Positions 44,439 to 54,707 are shown, counted from the first letter of the stretch. The stretch: 64,000 bases of DNA from Segatella albensis DSM 11370 = JCM 12258 (GCF_000426565.1 NZ_AUFP01000006.1:1-64000); one strand, 5' to 3'. Translations and numbers: made by a program. Notes: generated by a model from the letters alone, not told the origin.

Positions 44439-45391
44439 TCTCCTTTAAAAAGACTATCTACAAATTCTCGTTTATTGAATAGTTGCAAATCTTCCATGCC
44501 TTCACCCAGTCCGATATACTTGACAGGTACTTTGAGTTGGTCGCTAATACCTATCACGACTCCACCCTTGGCGGTTCCGTCGAGTTTGGTGATGGCCAAA
44601 CTAGTGATACTCGTTACCGCCGAGAATTGTTTGGCCTGTTCGAATGCATTCTGTCCGGTACTTCCATCCAACACGAGCATTACCTCGTCGGGAGCTTCCG
44701 GAAGGACCTTCTTCATAACATCCTTGATTTTCTTGAGTTCGTTCATCAAACCTACTTTGTTGTGAAGTCTTCCAGCTGTATCGATGAGTACGACATCTGC
44801 ACCATTGGCCTTCGCACTCTGTAAGGTATCAAAGGCCACAGAGGCTGGATCGCTTCCCATCTGCTGTTTGACGACTGGTACTCCAACACGTTCGCCCCAG
44901 ATGGAGATCTGTTCTACGGCTGCGGCTCGGAAGGTATCGGCGGCTCCGAGATATACTTTCTTACCGGCTTTCTTGAATTGGTAGGCCAACTTACCGATTG
45001 TGGTGGTCTTGCCTACACCATTCACGCCTACGACCAAGATAACATAAGGTTTATGGTCGGAAGGCAAATCCCAGTTGTCGTTATCGTCAGAATGATTTTC
45101 AGAGAGAAGATTTGCGATTTCTTCTCGTAGGATACCATTTAGTTCAGATGTAGAAACATACTTGTCACGTGCTACACGCTCCTCTATTCTCTCAATAATC
45201 TTGACAGTAGTGTCGACTCCAACATCAGAAGAAATCAAGATTTCCTCAAGATTATCTAGAACATCATCATCTACTTTAGATTTTCCGGCTACAGCACGAG
45301 CCAACTTTCCGAAGACGCTTTCCTTCGTCTTCTCCAGACCTTTGTCGAGTGTTTCCTTTTTGTTTTTATTAAATAAACCAAATAGTCCCAT
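44435..45391 (-). CDS. ftsY: Signal recognition particle receptor FtsY
   Basis: 318-residue SRP GTPase for co-translational membrane targeting: N domain (DDVLDNLEEILISSDVGVDT), G1 GVNGVGKTTTIGKLA, DTFRAAAVEQ, DTAGRLHNK, TKLDGTAKGG and the C-terminal GLGEGMEDLQLF. The acidic A domain of E. coli FtsY is nearly absent, as in many bacteria. First gene of the ftsY-rimO-HU-HU/LysM operon; -7 box 16 nt upstream of the ATG. Confidence 0.96.
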   Translation of the reverse strand: MGLFGLFNKNKKETLDKGLEKTKESVFGKLARAVAGKSKVDDDVLDNLEEILISSDVGVDTTVKIIERIEERVARDKYVSTSELNGILREEIANLLSENHSDDNDNWDLPSDHKPYVILVVGVNGVGKTTTIGKLAYQFKKAGKKVYLGAADTFRAAAVEQISIWGERVGVPVVKQQMGSDPASVAFDTLQSAKANGADVVLIDTAGRLHNKVGLMNELKKIKDVMKKVLPEAPDEVMLVLDGSTGQNAFEQAKQFSAVTSITSLAITKLDGTAKGGVVIGISDQLKVPVKYIGLGEGMEDLQLFNKREFVDSLFKGE

Positions 45392-45407
45392 AATGCATTA
45401 TTTTTTG

Positions 45408-45415
45408 CAAAGATA
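45408..45415 (-). promoter_or_regulatory. -7 box (TATCTTTG, minus strand) of ftsY
   Basis: Reads leftwards 16 nt before the ATG at 45391. Confidence 0.55.
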
Positions 45416-45483
45416 ATATAAGTTAGTCAAAAAAACAAATTTCTCGACATCTTTCCTGTTAGAAAGAACCCAACAAACAAAGA

Positions 45484-45516
45484 AAAAGGCCATGTCGTTT
45501 CCGACACAGCCTTTTA
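45484..45516 (-). terminator. Terminator of rpmB-rpmG-DUF4295
   Basis: Minus strand stem AGGCTGTGTCG / CGACATGGCCT (one mismatch, G-U) with a GAAA loop, then TTTTTC. Confidence 0.8.
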
Positions 45517-45538
45517 TTATTTGGTATAAATTTACGAC

Positions 45539-45694
45539 TTACTTGAAAAAGTCTTTTACAGCCTCGTTAGGAACCATCTTCTCTTCGAAGATATAAGCGC
45601 CAGTCTTAGGGCTCTTGACCATTTTGATCACTTTTGAATAAGCGCGACCATCCGTTGAACCTTCATGGAGGGTAGCGACCGCTTTCTTTGCCAT
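45539..45694 (-). CDS. DUF4295 small protein
   Basis: 51 residues: MAKKAVATLHEGSTDGRAYS, then KVIKMVKSPKTGAYIFEEKM... It matches the Bacteroidetes DUF4295 family, always found after rpmG/rpmB. Small, basic, and probably ribosome-associated by context; no function is established. It starts 25 nt after rpmG in the same operon and is too short for many gene callers. Confidence 0.85.
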   Translation of the reverse strand: MAKKAVATLHEGSTDGRAYSKVIKMVKSPKTGAYIFEEKMVPNEAVKDFFK

Positions 45695-45719
45695 ATCTTA
45701 TATGTTTTTTAAAGGGTTA

Positions 45720-45908
45720 TTACTTAATCTCCTTATGAAGAGTCATCTTCTTGAGGATAGGATTATACTTCATGAGCTCAAGACGCTCAGGAGTATTCTT
45801 ACGATTCTTTGTTGTCACGTAACGGCTTGTACCAGGAAGACCTGAGTTCTTCATTTCTGTGCACTCAAGGATAACCTGTACTCTATTTCCTTTAGCTTTC
45901 TTTGCCAT
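45720..45908 (-). CDS. rpmG: 50S ribosomal protein L33
   Basis: 62 residues: [39 protein letters not shown] and KEIK end, the L33 signature. No zinc-binding CxxC pairs, so it is the zinc-independent form. 5 nt after rpmB. Confidence 0.96.
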   Translation of the reverse strand: MAKKAKGNRVQVILECTEMKNSGLPGTSRYVTTKNRKNTPERLELMKYNPILKKMTLHKEIK

Positions 45909-45913
45909 GATAA

Positions 45914-46177
45914 TTATTCTCCTATAACTTTAATGTCCTTCCAGTCAATATAGCCTTTAGAAACAGCCTGCTTAAGGGCTGCATCAAGACCTACCTTGTT
46001 AATGAGACGAAGACCAGCTGCGCTAATCTTGAGGCTAATCCAGCAACCCTCTTCTACATAGTAGAATTTCTTGCTGAAAAGGTTAACGTCAAAGCTGCGC
46101 TTAGTATGGTGCTTTGAGTGAGACACATTACAACCTAATTGTGCCTTCTTTCCTGTAATCTGACAAATCTTAGACAT
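45914..46177 (-). CDS. rpmB: 50S ribosomal protein L28
   Basis: 87 residues: [37 protein letters not shown] and the [13 protein letters not shown] tail. First gene of rpmB-rpmG-DUF4295. Confidence 0.96.
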   Translation of the reverse strand: MSKICQITGKKAQLGCNVSHSKHHTKRSFDVNLFSKKFYYVEEGCWISLKISAAGLRLINKVGLDAALKQAVSKGYIDWKDIKVIGE

Positions 46178-46229
46178 TTCTATCTTTAATTTTGTAATTC
46201 GTTAATTGATACCTATTCCAAACAGGTTG

Positions 46230-46237
46230 CAAAATTA
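46230..46237 (-). promoter_or_regulatory. -7 box (TAATTTTG, minus strand) of rpmB
   Basis: Reads leftwards 52 nt before the rpmB ATG. Confidence 0.5.
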
Positions 46238-46302
46238 CAATAATTTCTATAAAATGCAAAATTTTTCTTCGAAGAATTTGAAAATTTAAGGAAAATTATA
46301 AT

Positions 46303-46812
46303 TTAAGCTTTCTTCAAATCTTCTTTATGCTCGTCTAAATAGTCGAGAAGCAGGCGCATGGCCTTGTTGGTCGCTATGGCCAAATTGATATCTCTTCCGA
46401 AATCTTCTTCCAGTTTGAAGGCGTGTACGTCTTCTTTGCTACCATAGCCTATCCATATTGTACCCACTGGTATTTCCTTGGTTCCTCCGGTAGGACCTGC
46501 CACTCCTGTTGCCGAGATGGCATAATCGGTATGTAGGGCTTCGCAGGCGCCTTTTACCATTTCTATGGCCACTTCCTCGCAGACGGCAGTTTTTTCTTCC
46601 AGAACCTGATGGCTCACCTTGAGGATATTTTCCTTTACTTCGTTGGTATAACTTACGATTCCACCCTTAAAGTAAGCACTCGCTCCAGGTGTTGCGATGA
46701 TAGCTTCTGCTATTCTTCCACCGGTACAACTTTCGGCCGTACCTATAGTCTTGTCGGTATCATACAACGCCTCCTGTATCTGTTTACTTAATATCTTGCT
46801 TTCTAATTCCAT
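46303..46812 (-). CDS. CinA C-terminal domain protein, NMN amidohydrolase (PncC-like)
   Basis: 169 residues from the ATG at 46812; the longer frame overlaps tsaD. Core: TIGTAESCTGGRIAEAIIATPGAS, YFKGGIVSYTNEVK, and SATGVAGPTGGTKEIPVGTIWI, the CinA/PncC family pattern. In characterised members it deamidates nicotinamide mononucleotide for NAD recycling. 13 nt after tsaD. Confidence 0.9.
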   Translation of the reverse strand: MELESKILSKQIQEALYDTDKTIGTAESCTGGRIAEAIIATPGASAYFKGGIVSYTNEVKENILKVSHQVLEEKTAVCEEVAIEMVKGACEALHTDYAISATGVAGPTGGTKEIPVGTIWIGYGSKEDVHAFKLEEDFGRDINLAIATNKAMRLLLDYLDEHKEDLKKA

Positions 46813-46825
46813 GTATCTCTTTGTT

Positions 46826-47860
46826 TTATTTAAAAGTAACTTTGCTATAAGCGGGAAGATCGATGGATGCGAAATCCTTGTCTTTGTACTTGAATGTACC
46901 CACACAAGCGATCATGGCAGCATTATCCGTGGTATAACTGAACTTTGGAATATAGATAGTCCAACCGTATTTAGCTGCATGCTCCTTGAAACTGTTTCGC
47001 AGACCATTATTGGCACTTACTCCTCCTGCTACGGCTACGTGTTTGATACCAGTCTGCTTTACAGCCATTCGGAGTTTCTTCATCAGAATGTCCACGATGG
47101 TATGTTCCAAACTGGCTGCCAAGTCTTCCTTATGATGTTCTACGAAATCAGGATCTTGCTCTACCCATTTGCGAAGGCTATACAAGAAAGATGTCTTCAA
47201 GCCGGAGAAACTATAGTTGAGCCCCGGAATATGTGGTTCAGAGAAGTTGTAGGCCAAAGGGTTACCCTTACGTGCCAACTTGTCGATGATAGGACCGCCC
47301 GGATAACCGAGTCCCATTACCTTTGAGCATTTATCGATAGCCTCTCCTGCTGCGTCATCGATGGTCTGTCCCAGTACTTCCATGTCATTATAGGCATTTA
47401 CCTTGACGATCTGGGAGTTTCCGCCGGAAACCAACAAACAGATGAAAGGTAATGGTGGCATATGGTTATCATCGTCGCTTTCCTTGATGAAATGGGCCAT
47501 CACGTGTCCTTGAAGATGGTTAACGTCGATCATAGGAATCTCGAGACTACGGGCAAATCCTTTGGCAAAACTTACACCTACCAATAATGAGCCCATCAGG
47601 CCCGGACCTCTGGTGAAGGCCACAGCACTCAGTTGTTCCTTCGTGATACCAGCACGTTTGATGGCTTGGTCTACTACAGGTACGACATTCTGTTGATGTG
47701 CTCTTGAGGCCAACTCTGGCACGACACCTCCGTAAGCCTTGTGTACTTCTTGCGAAGCCGTTACATTGCTTAATAATACCCCATTCTTCAAAACGGCGGC
47801 AGAAGTGTCGTCGCAAGAAGATTCGATACCTAATATATATATATCTTCTTGATTATCCAT
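46826..47860 (-). CDS. tsaD: tRNA threonylcarbamoyltransferase TsaD
   Basis: Makes t6A37 in tRNAs reading ANN codons. 344 residues, ASKHA fold: GIESSCDDTSAAV, VVPELASRAHQ, NHLQGHVMAH (metal His pair), LLVSGGNSQI, GGVSANNGLR. 3 nt after map. Confidence 0.96.
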   Translation of the reverse strand: MDNQEDIYILGIESSCDDTSAAVLKNGVLLSNVTASQEVHKAYGGVVPELASRAHQQNVVPVVDQAIKRAGITKEQLSAVAFTRGPGLMGSLLVGVSFAKGFARSLEIPMIDVNHLQGHVMAHFIKESDDDNHMPPLPFICLLVSGGNSQIVKVNAYNDMEVLGQTIDDAAGEAIDKCSKVMGLGYPGGPIIDKLARKGNPLAYNFSEPHIPGLNYSFSGLKTSFLYSLRKWVEQDPDFVEHHKEDLAASLEHTIVDILMKKLRMAVKQTGIKHVAVAGGVSANNGLRNSFKEHAAKYGWTIYIPKFSYTTDNAAMIACVGTFKYKDKDFASIDLPAYSKVTFK

Positions 47861-47863
47861 CTC

Positions 47864-48727
47864 TTAATATGATAAAATTTCAACACCCGTTTCTGTCATC
47901 AAGAATGTATGTTCCCATTGGGCAGAAGGTTTTTCATCTCCTGTGATAACTTCCCATCCATAAGGGTCGTCAGCATCGATGAATACTTTCCATGTACCCA
48001 TGTTGATCATAGGTTCGATGGTGAAAACCATTCCCGGTACCAAGAGCATGCCTGTACCCTTATGGCCGAAATGAAGGATCTCCGGAGCCTCGTGCATTTC
48101 GAGACCTACGCCATGACCGCATAAGTCGCGAACCACGCCATAGTGGTATTTTTCGGCATGCTTCTGTATAGCATGACCGATGTCGCCGACAAAGCAATAA
48201 GGTTTTGCGGCAGCAGCACCAATCTCAAGACATTCCTTGGTAACCTTCACCAATTGCTCTTTTTCCGGAGTTGTCTTGCCTCCTATGATGAACATACGAG
48301 ATGCGTCACCATAATAGCCGTCTACGCTAAGGGTCATATCGACATTCACGATATCGCCTTCTTCCAAGACATCTTCTTCTTTAGGGATGCCATGGCATAC
48401 AACCTCGTTGATACTTGTACAAACGCTTTTTGGGAAACCTTCGTAATTCAGACACGCAGGAATAGCATTATGGTCTTTGCAATACTGCATACAGATATCG
48501 TCAATTTCCTGTGTCGTCATACCTACATGGATAGCCTCTGCCACAGCATCAAGACATCCTGTATTCACAGCTCCTGCCTTCCGGATTCCTTCGATTTGCT
48601 CAGGGGTTCTGATCATATCGCGTGTCGGAACTAATTTGCCTTTGTTTTCCCAATACATTACCTGCTTATCTAGTTCTGTCAAAGGTTGACCTGGCAGGCA
48701 ATGCCATCTTTTCTTTTTACTGAACAT
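47864..48727 (-). CDS. map: Type I methionine aminopeptidase
   Basis: Removes N-terminal Met from new proteins. 287 residues. Metal ligands lie in DGYYGDASRMF, CGHGVGLEMHEAPEI, FTIEPM and QWEHTFLMTETG. A ~35-residue N-terminal extension (SKKKRWHCLPGQPLTELDKQ) precedes the core; it lacks the full Cys set of the SEC-C-like zinc extension seen elsewhere. Start of the map-tsaD-pncC operon. Confidence 0.95.
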   Translation of the reverse strand: MFSKKKRWHCLPGQPLTELDKQVMYWENKGKLVPTRDMIRTPEQIEGIRKAGAVNTGCLDAVAEAIHVGMTTQEIDDICMQYCKDHNAIPACLNYEGFPKSVCTSINEVVCHGIPKEEDVLEEGDIVNVDMTLSVDGYYGDASRMFIIGGKTTPEKEQLVKVTKECLEIGAAAAKPYCFVGDIGHAIQKHAEKYHYGVVRDLCGHGVGLEMHEAPEILHFGHKGTGMLLVPGMVFTIEPMINMGTWKVFIDADDPYGWEVITGDEKPSAQWEHTFLMTETGVEILSY

Positions 48728-48751
48728 TGCTTAAACGTTTAAATCTGCGTG

Positions 48752-48759
48752 CAAAGATA
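48752..48759 (-). promoter_or_regulatory. -7 box (TATCTTTG, minus strand) of map
   Basis: Reads leftwards 24 nt before the map ATG. Confidence 0.55.
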
Positions 48760-48888
48760 CAAAATCTCTCGGAAATCCTATGAATAATTCTTATTTTTTA
48801 ATTTATTCTCTGTTTTTTACGATCGTTTTGTGGTTGTTTTTCGTGGGATAGAATGTATAGCATCCTATATCAAGGAAGAATGGTTTGC

Positions 48889-51681
48889 TTAGTCGAAGAG
48901 GTGTAGTTTATTCTTGCGTGCATCCTCGAGGCTGACAATATGCTCTTGTTCTCGTTGATAGTTTCTGCGTAGGTTCTCATACTTCTCGTCCAATTCCTCA
49001 CTAACTTTCGTTTTCTCGTCCTGGTTCATCAGTCGAGCTGCGATCAAAGGGTTCTGACTGGCATCTTTCATCCATAGTACAGGACCATTATACACAGGTG
49101 CTATCTTGAGGGCTACGTGTAATTGACTTGTCGTAGCTCCACCTATCATAATAGGTATTTCGAGATTCGCCTTTTTGAGTTCTTCGGCTACATGAACCAT
49201 TTCTTCAAGCGAAGGGGTTATAAGTCCTGATAATCCAATGATATCCACCTTCTCTTCTATGGCTTTCTTTACAATCTGTTCGGCAGGTACCATCACACCC
49301 ATGTCAATGACCTCGTAGTTGTTGCAGGCCATCACCACAGAGACGATATTCTTTCCGATATCATGCACGTCGCCCTTTACTGTGGCAAGTAGGACCTTAC
49401 CAGCTTTCGAAGGCATCTCGTTCTGCTTTTCCTTCTCGATATAAGGTTGCAGATAAGCTACAGCTTGCTTCATCGTACGAGCGGTCTTCACAACTTGTGG
49501 CAGAAACATCTTACCCTCGCCAAACAATTTTCCTACTTCGTTCATACCGTCCATGAGCGGCCCTTCGATAATGTTTACAGCATGAGGATATTCCCGGATA
49601 GCTTCCTCTAAATCCTGTGAGAGATAATCAGGAATACCTTTTCGCAGAGCATAAGCCAACCTTTCATCAAGGGAAAGGGAACGCCACTCCTCCACTTTTG
49701 TTTGCTGTTGAGGATTGACAATCTGTTTTTCCTTTTCGGCATCAGCCTTTTCTTTTATTTCATTGGCCAACTCTACCAATCTCTCGGCCGGAGAGATATC
49801 CTCTTCACAATTCTTACGATCCAGGACTACATCCTCTATAATTTTAAGTTGTTCTTTAGGTATATCAACATAAGTTACTTTCGTTGAAGGATTTACGATT
49901 CCAAAGTCCATACCGTTATCGATGGCATGATACAAGAAAACGGCATGCATGGCCTCTCGGATATAGTTGATTCCTCTGAATGAAAAAGACAGATTACTTA
50001 CACCACCACTCACATGAGCTCCTGGCAGATTTTGGTGTATCCATCTAGTAGCACGTATAAAGTCGAGAGCATATCCATCATGTTCTTCAATACCTGTAGC
50101 TATTGACAAGATATTAGGGTCGAAGATGATATCCAAAGGATTCATGCCGACTTGGTCGACGAGGATGCGGTAGGCGCGTTCCGCTATTTCTATCTTACGT
50201 TCGTAGGTGGTAGCCTGCCCTATTTCGTCGAAGCACATCACAACGCAGGCAGCCCCATACCTCTTCACATCTTTGGCATGAGCTATAAATTCCGCCTCTC
50301 CATTCTTCAACGACAGAGAATTAACGATACTCTTACCTTGGACACATTTAAGTCCTGCTATGATAACATCCCATTTCGACGAGTCTATCATCACAGGTAC
50401 TTTAGCAATATCCGGTTCTCCCGCGATCATATTCAAGAAGTTCACCATTTCCGCCTTAGCATCAAGAAGACCATCGTCCATATTGATATCTATCACCAGA
50501 GCGCCATCAGCTACCTGCTTGCGGGCGATGGAGAGTGCTTCGTCGTATTTCTTTTCTTTGATCAATCGTAGAAATTTTCGACTTCCGGCCACGTTACATC
50601 TCTCGCCTACATTAACAAACTTTACATCAGGATTTACCTCTAACATCTCGAGACCTGACAATTGCATATAACGAGATCTTTCTACTGGAACATGCGGATG
50701 CTTACCTATAACGAATTGAGCATATCGCGCGATAAATTCGTCTGTTGTACCGCAGCATCCACCAATGACATTCACCAAACCTTCGTCTACATATTCCTGC
50801 ATCTGAGGAGCCATGGAATCGGCAGTTTCGTCATACAGACCCATCTCGTTAGGCAGACCAGCATTAGGATATACTGTGATATAATAAGGAGCTTTACTTG
50901 CCAGTTCGGTGATATACGGTTTCATTTGGCGTGCACCAAACGAACAGTTCAGACCTATGGAAAATATAGGATATGTACTGATACTAGCCAAAAAAGCATC
51001 CAAGGTTTGACCGCTTAGAGTTCGACCTGCCAAATCGCTAATGGTCACACTAAGCATGATCGGTAGCTCTATGCCATGCTTTTCCATCTCTTGGCAGGCT
51101 GCATCAATGGCGACCTTACAGTTCAAAGTGTCGAAAATGGTCTCTATGAGGAAGCCATCCACACCTCCTTCGATAAGCCCTCGAATCTGTTCGCTATAAG
51201 CATCAAAGAGTTCATCATAGGTTAGGTCTCGTATGGCAGGATTGCTGACATCCGGAGACATCGAACAAGTCTTGTTGGTTGGTCCCACAGACCCCAGCAC
51301 ATAGCGCGGTTTATCGGCCGACTGAAATTCATCGGCACAAATTCTCGCCAACTTAGCTCCTTGCAAAGCCATGTCATAGCTATGGTCTTCCAAATGATAA
51401 TCGGCTTGGGAGATGCGTTGTGAAGAAAACGTATTCGTTTCTATCAGATCGGCACCAGCCTTCAGGTATCTTCTATGAATATCGCACACAACATCAGGAC
51501 GTGTAAGATTGAGCATATCGTTATTCCCCTTATACGTGGTTATCTTGCCCAACTCCTCACGATATAGTGGCAGATTCCCCCTGAAATCCTGTTCGGAGAG
51601 ATTGTACGACTGCACCATCGTGCCCATGGCACCATCAAGCACCAACACCTTTTTCTTTACAACATCCTGAAGTTTTTTCAT
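48889..51681 (-). CDS. metH: Cobalamin-dependent methionine synthase lacking the reactivation domain
   Basis: Transfers methyl from methyl-THF to homocysteine via B12. 930 residues. Homocysteine domain ([10 protein letters not shown]; zinc Cys in IGLNCSFGA and IGGCCGT), pterin domain ([25 protein letters not shown]), cap domain and cobalamin domain ([14 protein letters not shown]12 lower-ligand His; [15 protein letters not shown]). The sequence ends at [13 protein letters not shown], which corresponds to the linker before the ~330-residue AdoMet-binding reactivation domain of E. coli MetH; that domain is absent. No B12 riboswitch was seen; it follows smpB after 36 nt. Confidence 0.94.
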   Translation of the reverse strand: MKKLQDVVKKKVLVLDGAMGTMVQSYNLSEQDFRGNLPLYREELGKITTYKGNNDMLNLTRPDVVCDIHRRYLKAGADLIETNTFSSQRISQADYHLEDHSYDMALQGAKLARICADEFQSADKPRYVLGSVGPTNKTCSMSPDVSNPAIRDLTYDELFDAYSEQIRGLIEGGVDGFLIETIFDTLNCKVAIDAACQEMEKHGIELPIMLSVTISDLAGRTLSGQTLDAFLASISTYPIFSIGLNCSFGARQMKPYITELASKAPYYITVYPNAGLPNEMGLYDETADSMAPQMQEYVDEGLVNVIGGCCGTTDEFIARYAQFVIGKHPHVPVERSRYMQLSGLEMLEVNPDVKFVNVGERCNVAGSRKFLRLIKEKKYDEALSIARKQVADGALVIDINMDDGLLDAKAEMVNFLNMIAGEPDIAKVPVMIDSSKWDVIIAGLKCVQGKSIVNSLSLKNGEAEFIAHAKDVKRYGAACVVMCFDEIGQATTYERKIEIAERAYRILVDQVGMNPLDIIFDPNILSIATGIEEHDGYALDFIRATRWIHQNLPGAHVSGGVSNLSFSFRGINYIREAMHAVFLYHAIDNGMDFGIVNPSTKVTYVDIPKEQLKIIEDVVLDRKNCEEDISPAERLVELANEIKEKADAEKEKQIVNPQQQTKVEEWRSLSLDERLAYALRKGIPDYLSQDLEEAIREYPHAVNIIEGPLMDGMNEVGKLFGEGKMFLPQVVKTARTMKQAVAYLQPYIEKEKQNEMPSKAGKVLLATVKGDVHDIGKNIVSVVMACNNYEVIDMGVMVPAEQIVKKAIEEKVDIIGLSGLITPSLEEMVHVAEELKKANLEIPIMIGGATTSQLHVALKIAPVYNGPVLWMKDASQNPLIAARLMNQDEKTKVSEELDEKYENLRRNYQREQEHIVSLEDARKNKLHLFD

Positions 51682-51717
51682 CCTTAAATTAGTGATTATC
51701 TAGTACATATATTTATA

Positions 51718-52197
51718 TTAGTAATGCTTCATCGCCCTATCCATCTCGCGCTTATCCTGTTTCTCGCGAAGCGTCTGCCGCTTATCAAATTCCTTCTTAC
51801 CTTTAGCCACGGCGATATCCATCTTAGCCCTTCCATGAGCATCGATGAAGACCAATGTAGGCACGATAGTATAACCGATTTGCTTTTGCGCCTCTTCCAA
51901 GCGATGAATCTCCCGTTTGTTGAGCAAAAGTTTGCGATCGCGCTTCATCTCATGATTAGTATAACCCCCATAGAAATAAGGAGATATACTCATCCCTTTC
52001 ACCCAAACTTCACCTTTGTATATTACACAGAAAGAGTCGACCAAAGAGGCTTTTCCCGCGCGAATGCTTTTAATTTCCGTACCGGTAAGGACGATACCCG
52101 CTGTAAAAGTATCCGTGAAGAAATATTCGAAAGAAGCCTTTTTGTTTCTTATTTGGATAGGACTTTTCTTTCTGAGTTCCTGTTCTTCCTTATTCAT
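51718..52197 (-). CDS. smpB: SsrA-binding protein SmpB
   Basis: 159-residue tmRNA partner in ribosome rescue: [39 protein letters not shown], the basic C-terminal tail [19 protein letters not shown]. 2 nt after the DUF4375 gene. Confidence 0.96.
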   Translation of the reverse strand: MNKEEQELRKKSPIQIRNKKASFEYFFTDTFTAGIVLTGTEIKSIRAGKASLVDSFCVIYKGEVWVKGMSISPYFYGGYTNHEMKRDRKLLLNKREIHRLEEAQKQIGYTIVPTLVFIDAHGRAKMDIAVAKGKKEFDKRQTLREKQDKREMDRAMKHY

Positions 52198-52199
52198 AA

Positions 52200-52727
52200 T
52201 TACTTATCAATAACAATAAAGTTCTCAATATGATTGTCAATATATCTTGCAATCTCCTCCGTCCACAGTTCCTCCTTGTCCACGAACTCATCATCGAAGT
52301 CGTCGAAGAAAGAGAAGCGTTCAAAGAGCGCCATAAATTCATCATCCGAGCAATCCTTCTCTATTTCCTCATGATTCTTACAATATAGCACATGACTCTT
52401 GTTGATCAGTCGATATAGTTCCCTCAGCTCGGCACACCCCTCGCAAAGACTCCAGTTACGGAAAGCCTTATCCGTAGGGTTCATCCAGATAAATCCCCCA
52501 TATCCATTATAGATAAGTTGGATAAATCCCCCATCCATCACCTCTCGATGCAAAATGTCCCAAGCCAACAGCGTGATTTGGTCAGCATTAAGTTCCGCGA
52601 TGTTATCAGCATTAAGTTCTCCTCCGATATTCTGAAGAATACTATCAATAAAGAGCTGAACGAAAGCATCCATGCCCTCTCCAGCAGCCTTGCGCAAATC
52701 TGAATCTTTAACGTGTACAGTAATCAT
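52200..52727 (-). CDS. DUF4375 (DMP19-like) protein
   Basis: 175 residues from the ATG at 52727. Features: helical N terminus, [20 protein letters not shown] and [11 protein letters not shown], and a very acidic tail ([18 protein letters not shown]). The GGFIQ...N motif is typical of DMP19/DUF4375 proteins; the fold resembles a DNA-mimic in one family member, but function here is unknown. The longer frame to 52751 overlaps the -7 box. First gene of an operon with smpB and metH. Confidence 0.75.
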   Translation of the reverse strand: MITVHVKDSDLRKAAGEGMDAFVQLFIDSILQNIGGELNADNIAELNADQITLLAWDILHREVMDGGFIQLIYNGYGGFIWMNPTDKAFRNWSLCEGCAELRELYRLINKSHVLYCKNHEEIEKDCSDDEFMALFERFSFFDDFDDEFVDKEELWTEEIARYIDNHIENFIVIDK

Positions 52728-52748
52728 AAAATTGCTATTTTGACTTTG

Positions 52749-52756
52749 CAAAGTTA
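52749..52756 (-). promoter_or_regulatory. -7 box (TAACTTTG, minus strand) of DUF4375-smpB-metH
   Basis: Reads leftwards 21 nt before the ATG at 52727 and decides that start over 52751. Confidence 0.55.
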
Positions 52757-52851
52757 CGAAAAAAATCGAATTATAGACTATTCTCGACAGAAATGATGGT
52801 TAAAGAGTTAAAAAGTATAACCGAGATATGATGGTTTTCAAAGTTTTTTTG

Positions 52852-52859
52852 TAATTTTG
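52852..52859 (+). promoter_or_regulatory. -7 box (TAATTTTG) of the NifU-like/GGGtGRT operon
   Basis: 52 nt before the ATG at 52912; a T-rich stretch with TTTTTTTG-like sequence lies upstream. Confidence 0.5.
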
Positions 52860-52911
52860 CGGGTGCAATTGAAGAATTTATTAATATATTCATTAAATAA
52901 ATTTAGCGAAT

Positions 52912-53613
52912 ATGATTTATTCAAAAGAAGTCGACAATATGTGCGTTGTCGCTAAAGGTCCTAACCACGGACCAGCTCCAATTCCTGAAGAGGGAAAATG
53001 GATCAAGGCAAAAGAGATTAAGGATATCTCTGGTTACACACACGGTGTGGGTTGGTGTGCTCCTCAGCAGGGTGCATGTAAGCTCTCTTTGAACATCAAA
53101 GAGGGTGTTATTCAGGAGTGCTTGGTAGAGACAATCGGTTGTACTGGTATGACTCACTCAGCAGCTATGGCATCTGAGATTCTTCCAGGTAAGACTATTC
53201 TCGAGGCTCTGAATACCGACCTTGTATGTGACGCTATCAACACAGCTATGCGTGAGTTATTCCTTCAGATCGTTTACGGTCGTTCACAGAGTGCGTTCTC
53301 TGAGAATGGTCTTGTAATCGGTGCAGGTCTTGAGGACCTTGGTAAGGGTCTTCGCTCTCAGACTGGTACTCTTTATGGTACAGTTGCTAAGGGTACCCGT
53401 TACCTCGAGTTGACCGAAGGTTACATCACAAAGATGTTCTTGGATAAGGACAGTCAGGTTTGTGGTTATGAGTATGTTCACCTGGGCAAGATGATGGAAG
53501 CTATCAAGAATGGTATGGACGCAAACGAGGCTGTGAAGAAGTTCACAGGTCGTTATGGCCGTACTACTGCCGAGCAGGGTGTTGTTAAATCTATTGACCC
53601 ACGTAAAGAATAA
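52912..53613 (+). CDS. NifU-like iron-sulfur scaffold partner of the GGGtGRT protein
   Basis: 233 residues. Cys residues lie in VDNMCVV, GVGWCAPQQGACKL and ETIGCTGMTHSAA, the last resembling the IscU/NifU N-terminal ligand pattern; a conserved HLGKMMEAIKNGMDANEAVKK end is also present. Codon use is strongly biased (GGT, CGT, AAG), as in highly expressed genes. It always travels with the GGGtGRT gene, which begins 12 nt downstream. Cluster binding is a prediction. Confidence 0.8.
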   Translation: MIYSKEVDNMCVVAKGPNHGPAPIPEEGKWIKAKEIKDISGYTHGVGWCAPQQGACKLSLNIKEGVIQECLVETIGCTGMTHSAAMASEILPGKTILEALNTDLVCDAINTAMRELFLQIVYGRSQSAFSENGLVIGAGLEDLGKGLRSQTGTLYGTVAKGTRYLELTEGYITKMFLDKDSQVCGYEYVHLGKMMEAIKNGMDANEAVKKFTGRYGRTTAEQGVVKSIDPRKE

Positions 53614-53625
53614 GGAGATACAGCT

Positions 53626-54639
53626 ATGATTAGAAAAGTAAATTATGAAAGTCAGGAGCGTCGTGAGAAGCAAGTTCTTGCTGCACTTAACGCTAACGGC
53701 ATCAAAAACCTCGAAGAGGCTAATGAGATTTGCGATAAATTAGGTATCGATCCTTATCAGATTTGCGAAGACACACAGCGTATCTGCTTTGAGAATGCAA
53801 AGTGGGCTTATGTAGCTGGTACAGCTATTGCTATCAAGAAAGGTGCTAAGTCTGCTGCTGAGTGTGCAGAGGCTATTGGTATCGGTTTGCAGGCATTCTG
53901 TATTCCTGGTTCTGTAGCTGACGATCGTAAGGTAGGTCTTGGTCATGGTAACTTGGCAGCTCGTCTGCTCCGCGAGGAGACAGAGTGCTTCGCTTTCTTG
54001 GCAGGTCACGAGTCATTCGCTGCTGCTGAGGGTGCTATCAAGATTGCAGAGATGGCAAACAAGGTTCGTAAGAATCCTTTGCGTGTTATCTTGAACGGTC
54101 TTGGTAAGGATGCTGCTCAGATCATCAGCCGTATCAACGGTTTCACATATGTACAGACTCAATTCGACTATGCAACAGGTAAGGTAAACGTTGTTAAGGA
54201 GATTGCATACTCAGACGGTCCTCGTGCTAAGGTAAAGTGCTATGGTGCTGACGATGTTCGTGAGGGTGTAGCTATCCTTTGGAAGGAGAACGTTGATGTT
54301 TCTATTACCGGTAACTCAACTAACCCTACCCGTTTCCAGCATCCAGTAGCTGGTACATACAAGAAGGAGCGTCTTGCTGCTGGCAAGCCATACTTCTCAG
54401 TAGCTTCTGGTGGTGGTACAGGTCGTACCCTTCACCCAGATAACATGGCTGCAGGTCCTGCTTCTTATGGTATGACCGATACTATGGGTCGTATGCACTC
54501 AGATGCTCAGTTTGCTGGTTCTTCTTCAGTTCCTGCACACGTTGAGATGATGGGCTTCCTTGGTATGGGTAACAACCCTATGGTAGGTGCTACTGTAGCT
54601 GTAGCTGTTCAGACAGACCTTCTTTTGAACAAGAAGTAA
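53626..54639 (+). CDS. GGGtGRT protein
   Basis: 337 residues, named for its motif SGGGTGRTLHPDNM, here at residues 262-268 for GGGTGRT. Other conserved parts are IPGSVADDRKVGLGHGNLAARLL and GHESFAAAEGAIKIAEMANK, which is Gly/Ala-rich and looks like a nucleotide- or cofactor-binding enzyme fold, and TDTMGRMHSDAQFAGSSSVPAHVEMMGFLGMG. No signal peptide, so cytosolic. No biochemical function is known to me. Codon bias suggests very high expression. A strong terminator follows. Confidence 0.88.
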   Translation: MIRKVNYESQERREKQVLAALNANGIKNLEEANEICDKLGIDPYQICEDTQRICFENAKWAYVAGTAIAIKKGAKSAAECAEAIGIGLQAFCIPGSVADDRKVGLGHGNLAARLLREETECFAFLAGHESFAAAEGAIKIAEMANKVRKNPLRVILNGLGKDAAQIISRINGFTYVQTQFDYATGKVNVVKEIAYSDGPRAKVKCYGADDVREGVAILWKENVDVSITGNSTNPTRFQHPVAGTYKKERLAAGKPYFSVASGGGTGRTLHPDNMAAGPASYGMTDTMGRMHSDAQFAGSSSVPAHVEMMGFLGMGNNPMVGATVAVAVQTDLLLNKK

Positions 54640-54661
54640 TCTTGAGACAACATAAAAAGCT

Positions 54662-54699
54662 AATCCCTGTAATCCTTTTTGGGTTACAGGGATTTTTTT
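54662..54699 (+). terminator. Terminator of the GGGtGRT operon
   Basis: AATCCCTGTAA... / ...TTACAGGGATT stem of at least 11 bp, then seven T. Confidence 0.85.
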
Positions 54700-54707
54700 A
54701 TCACATT

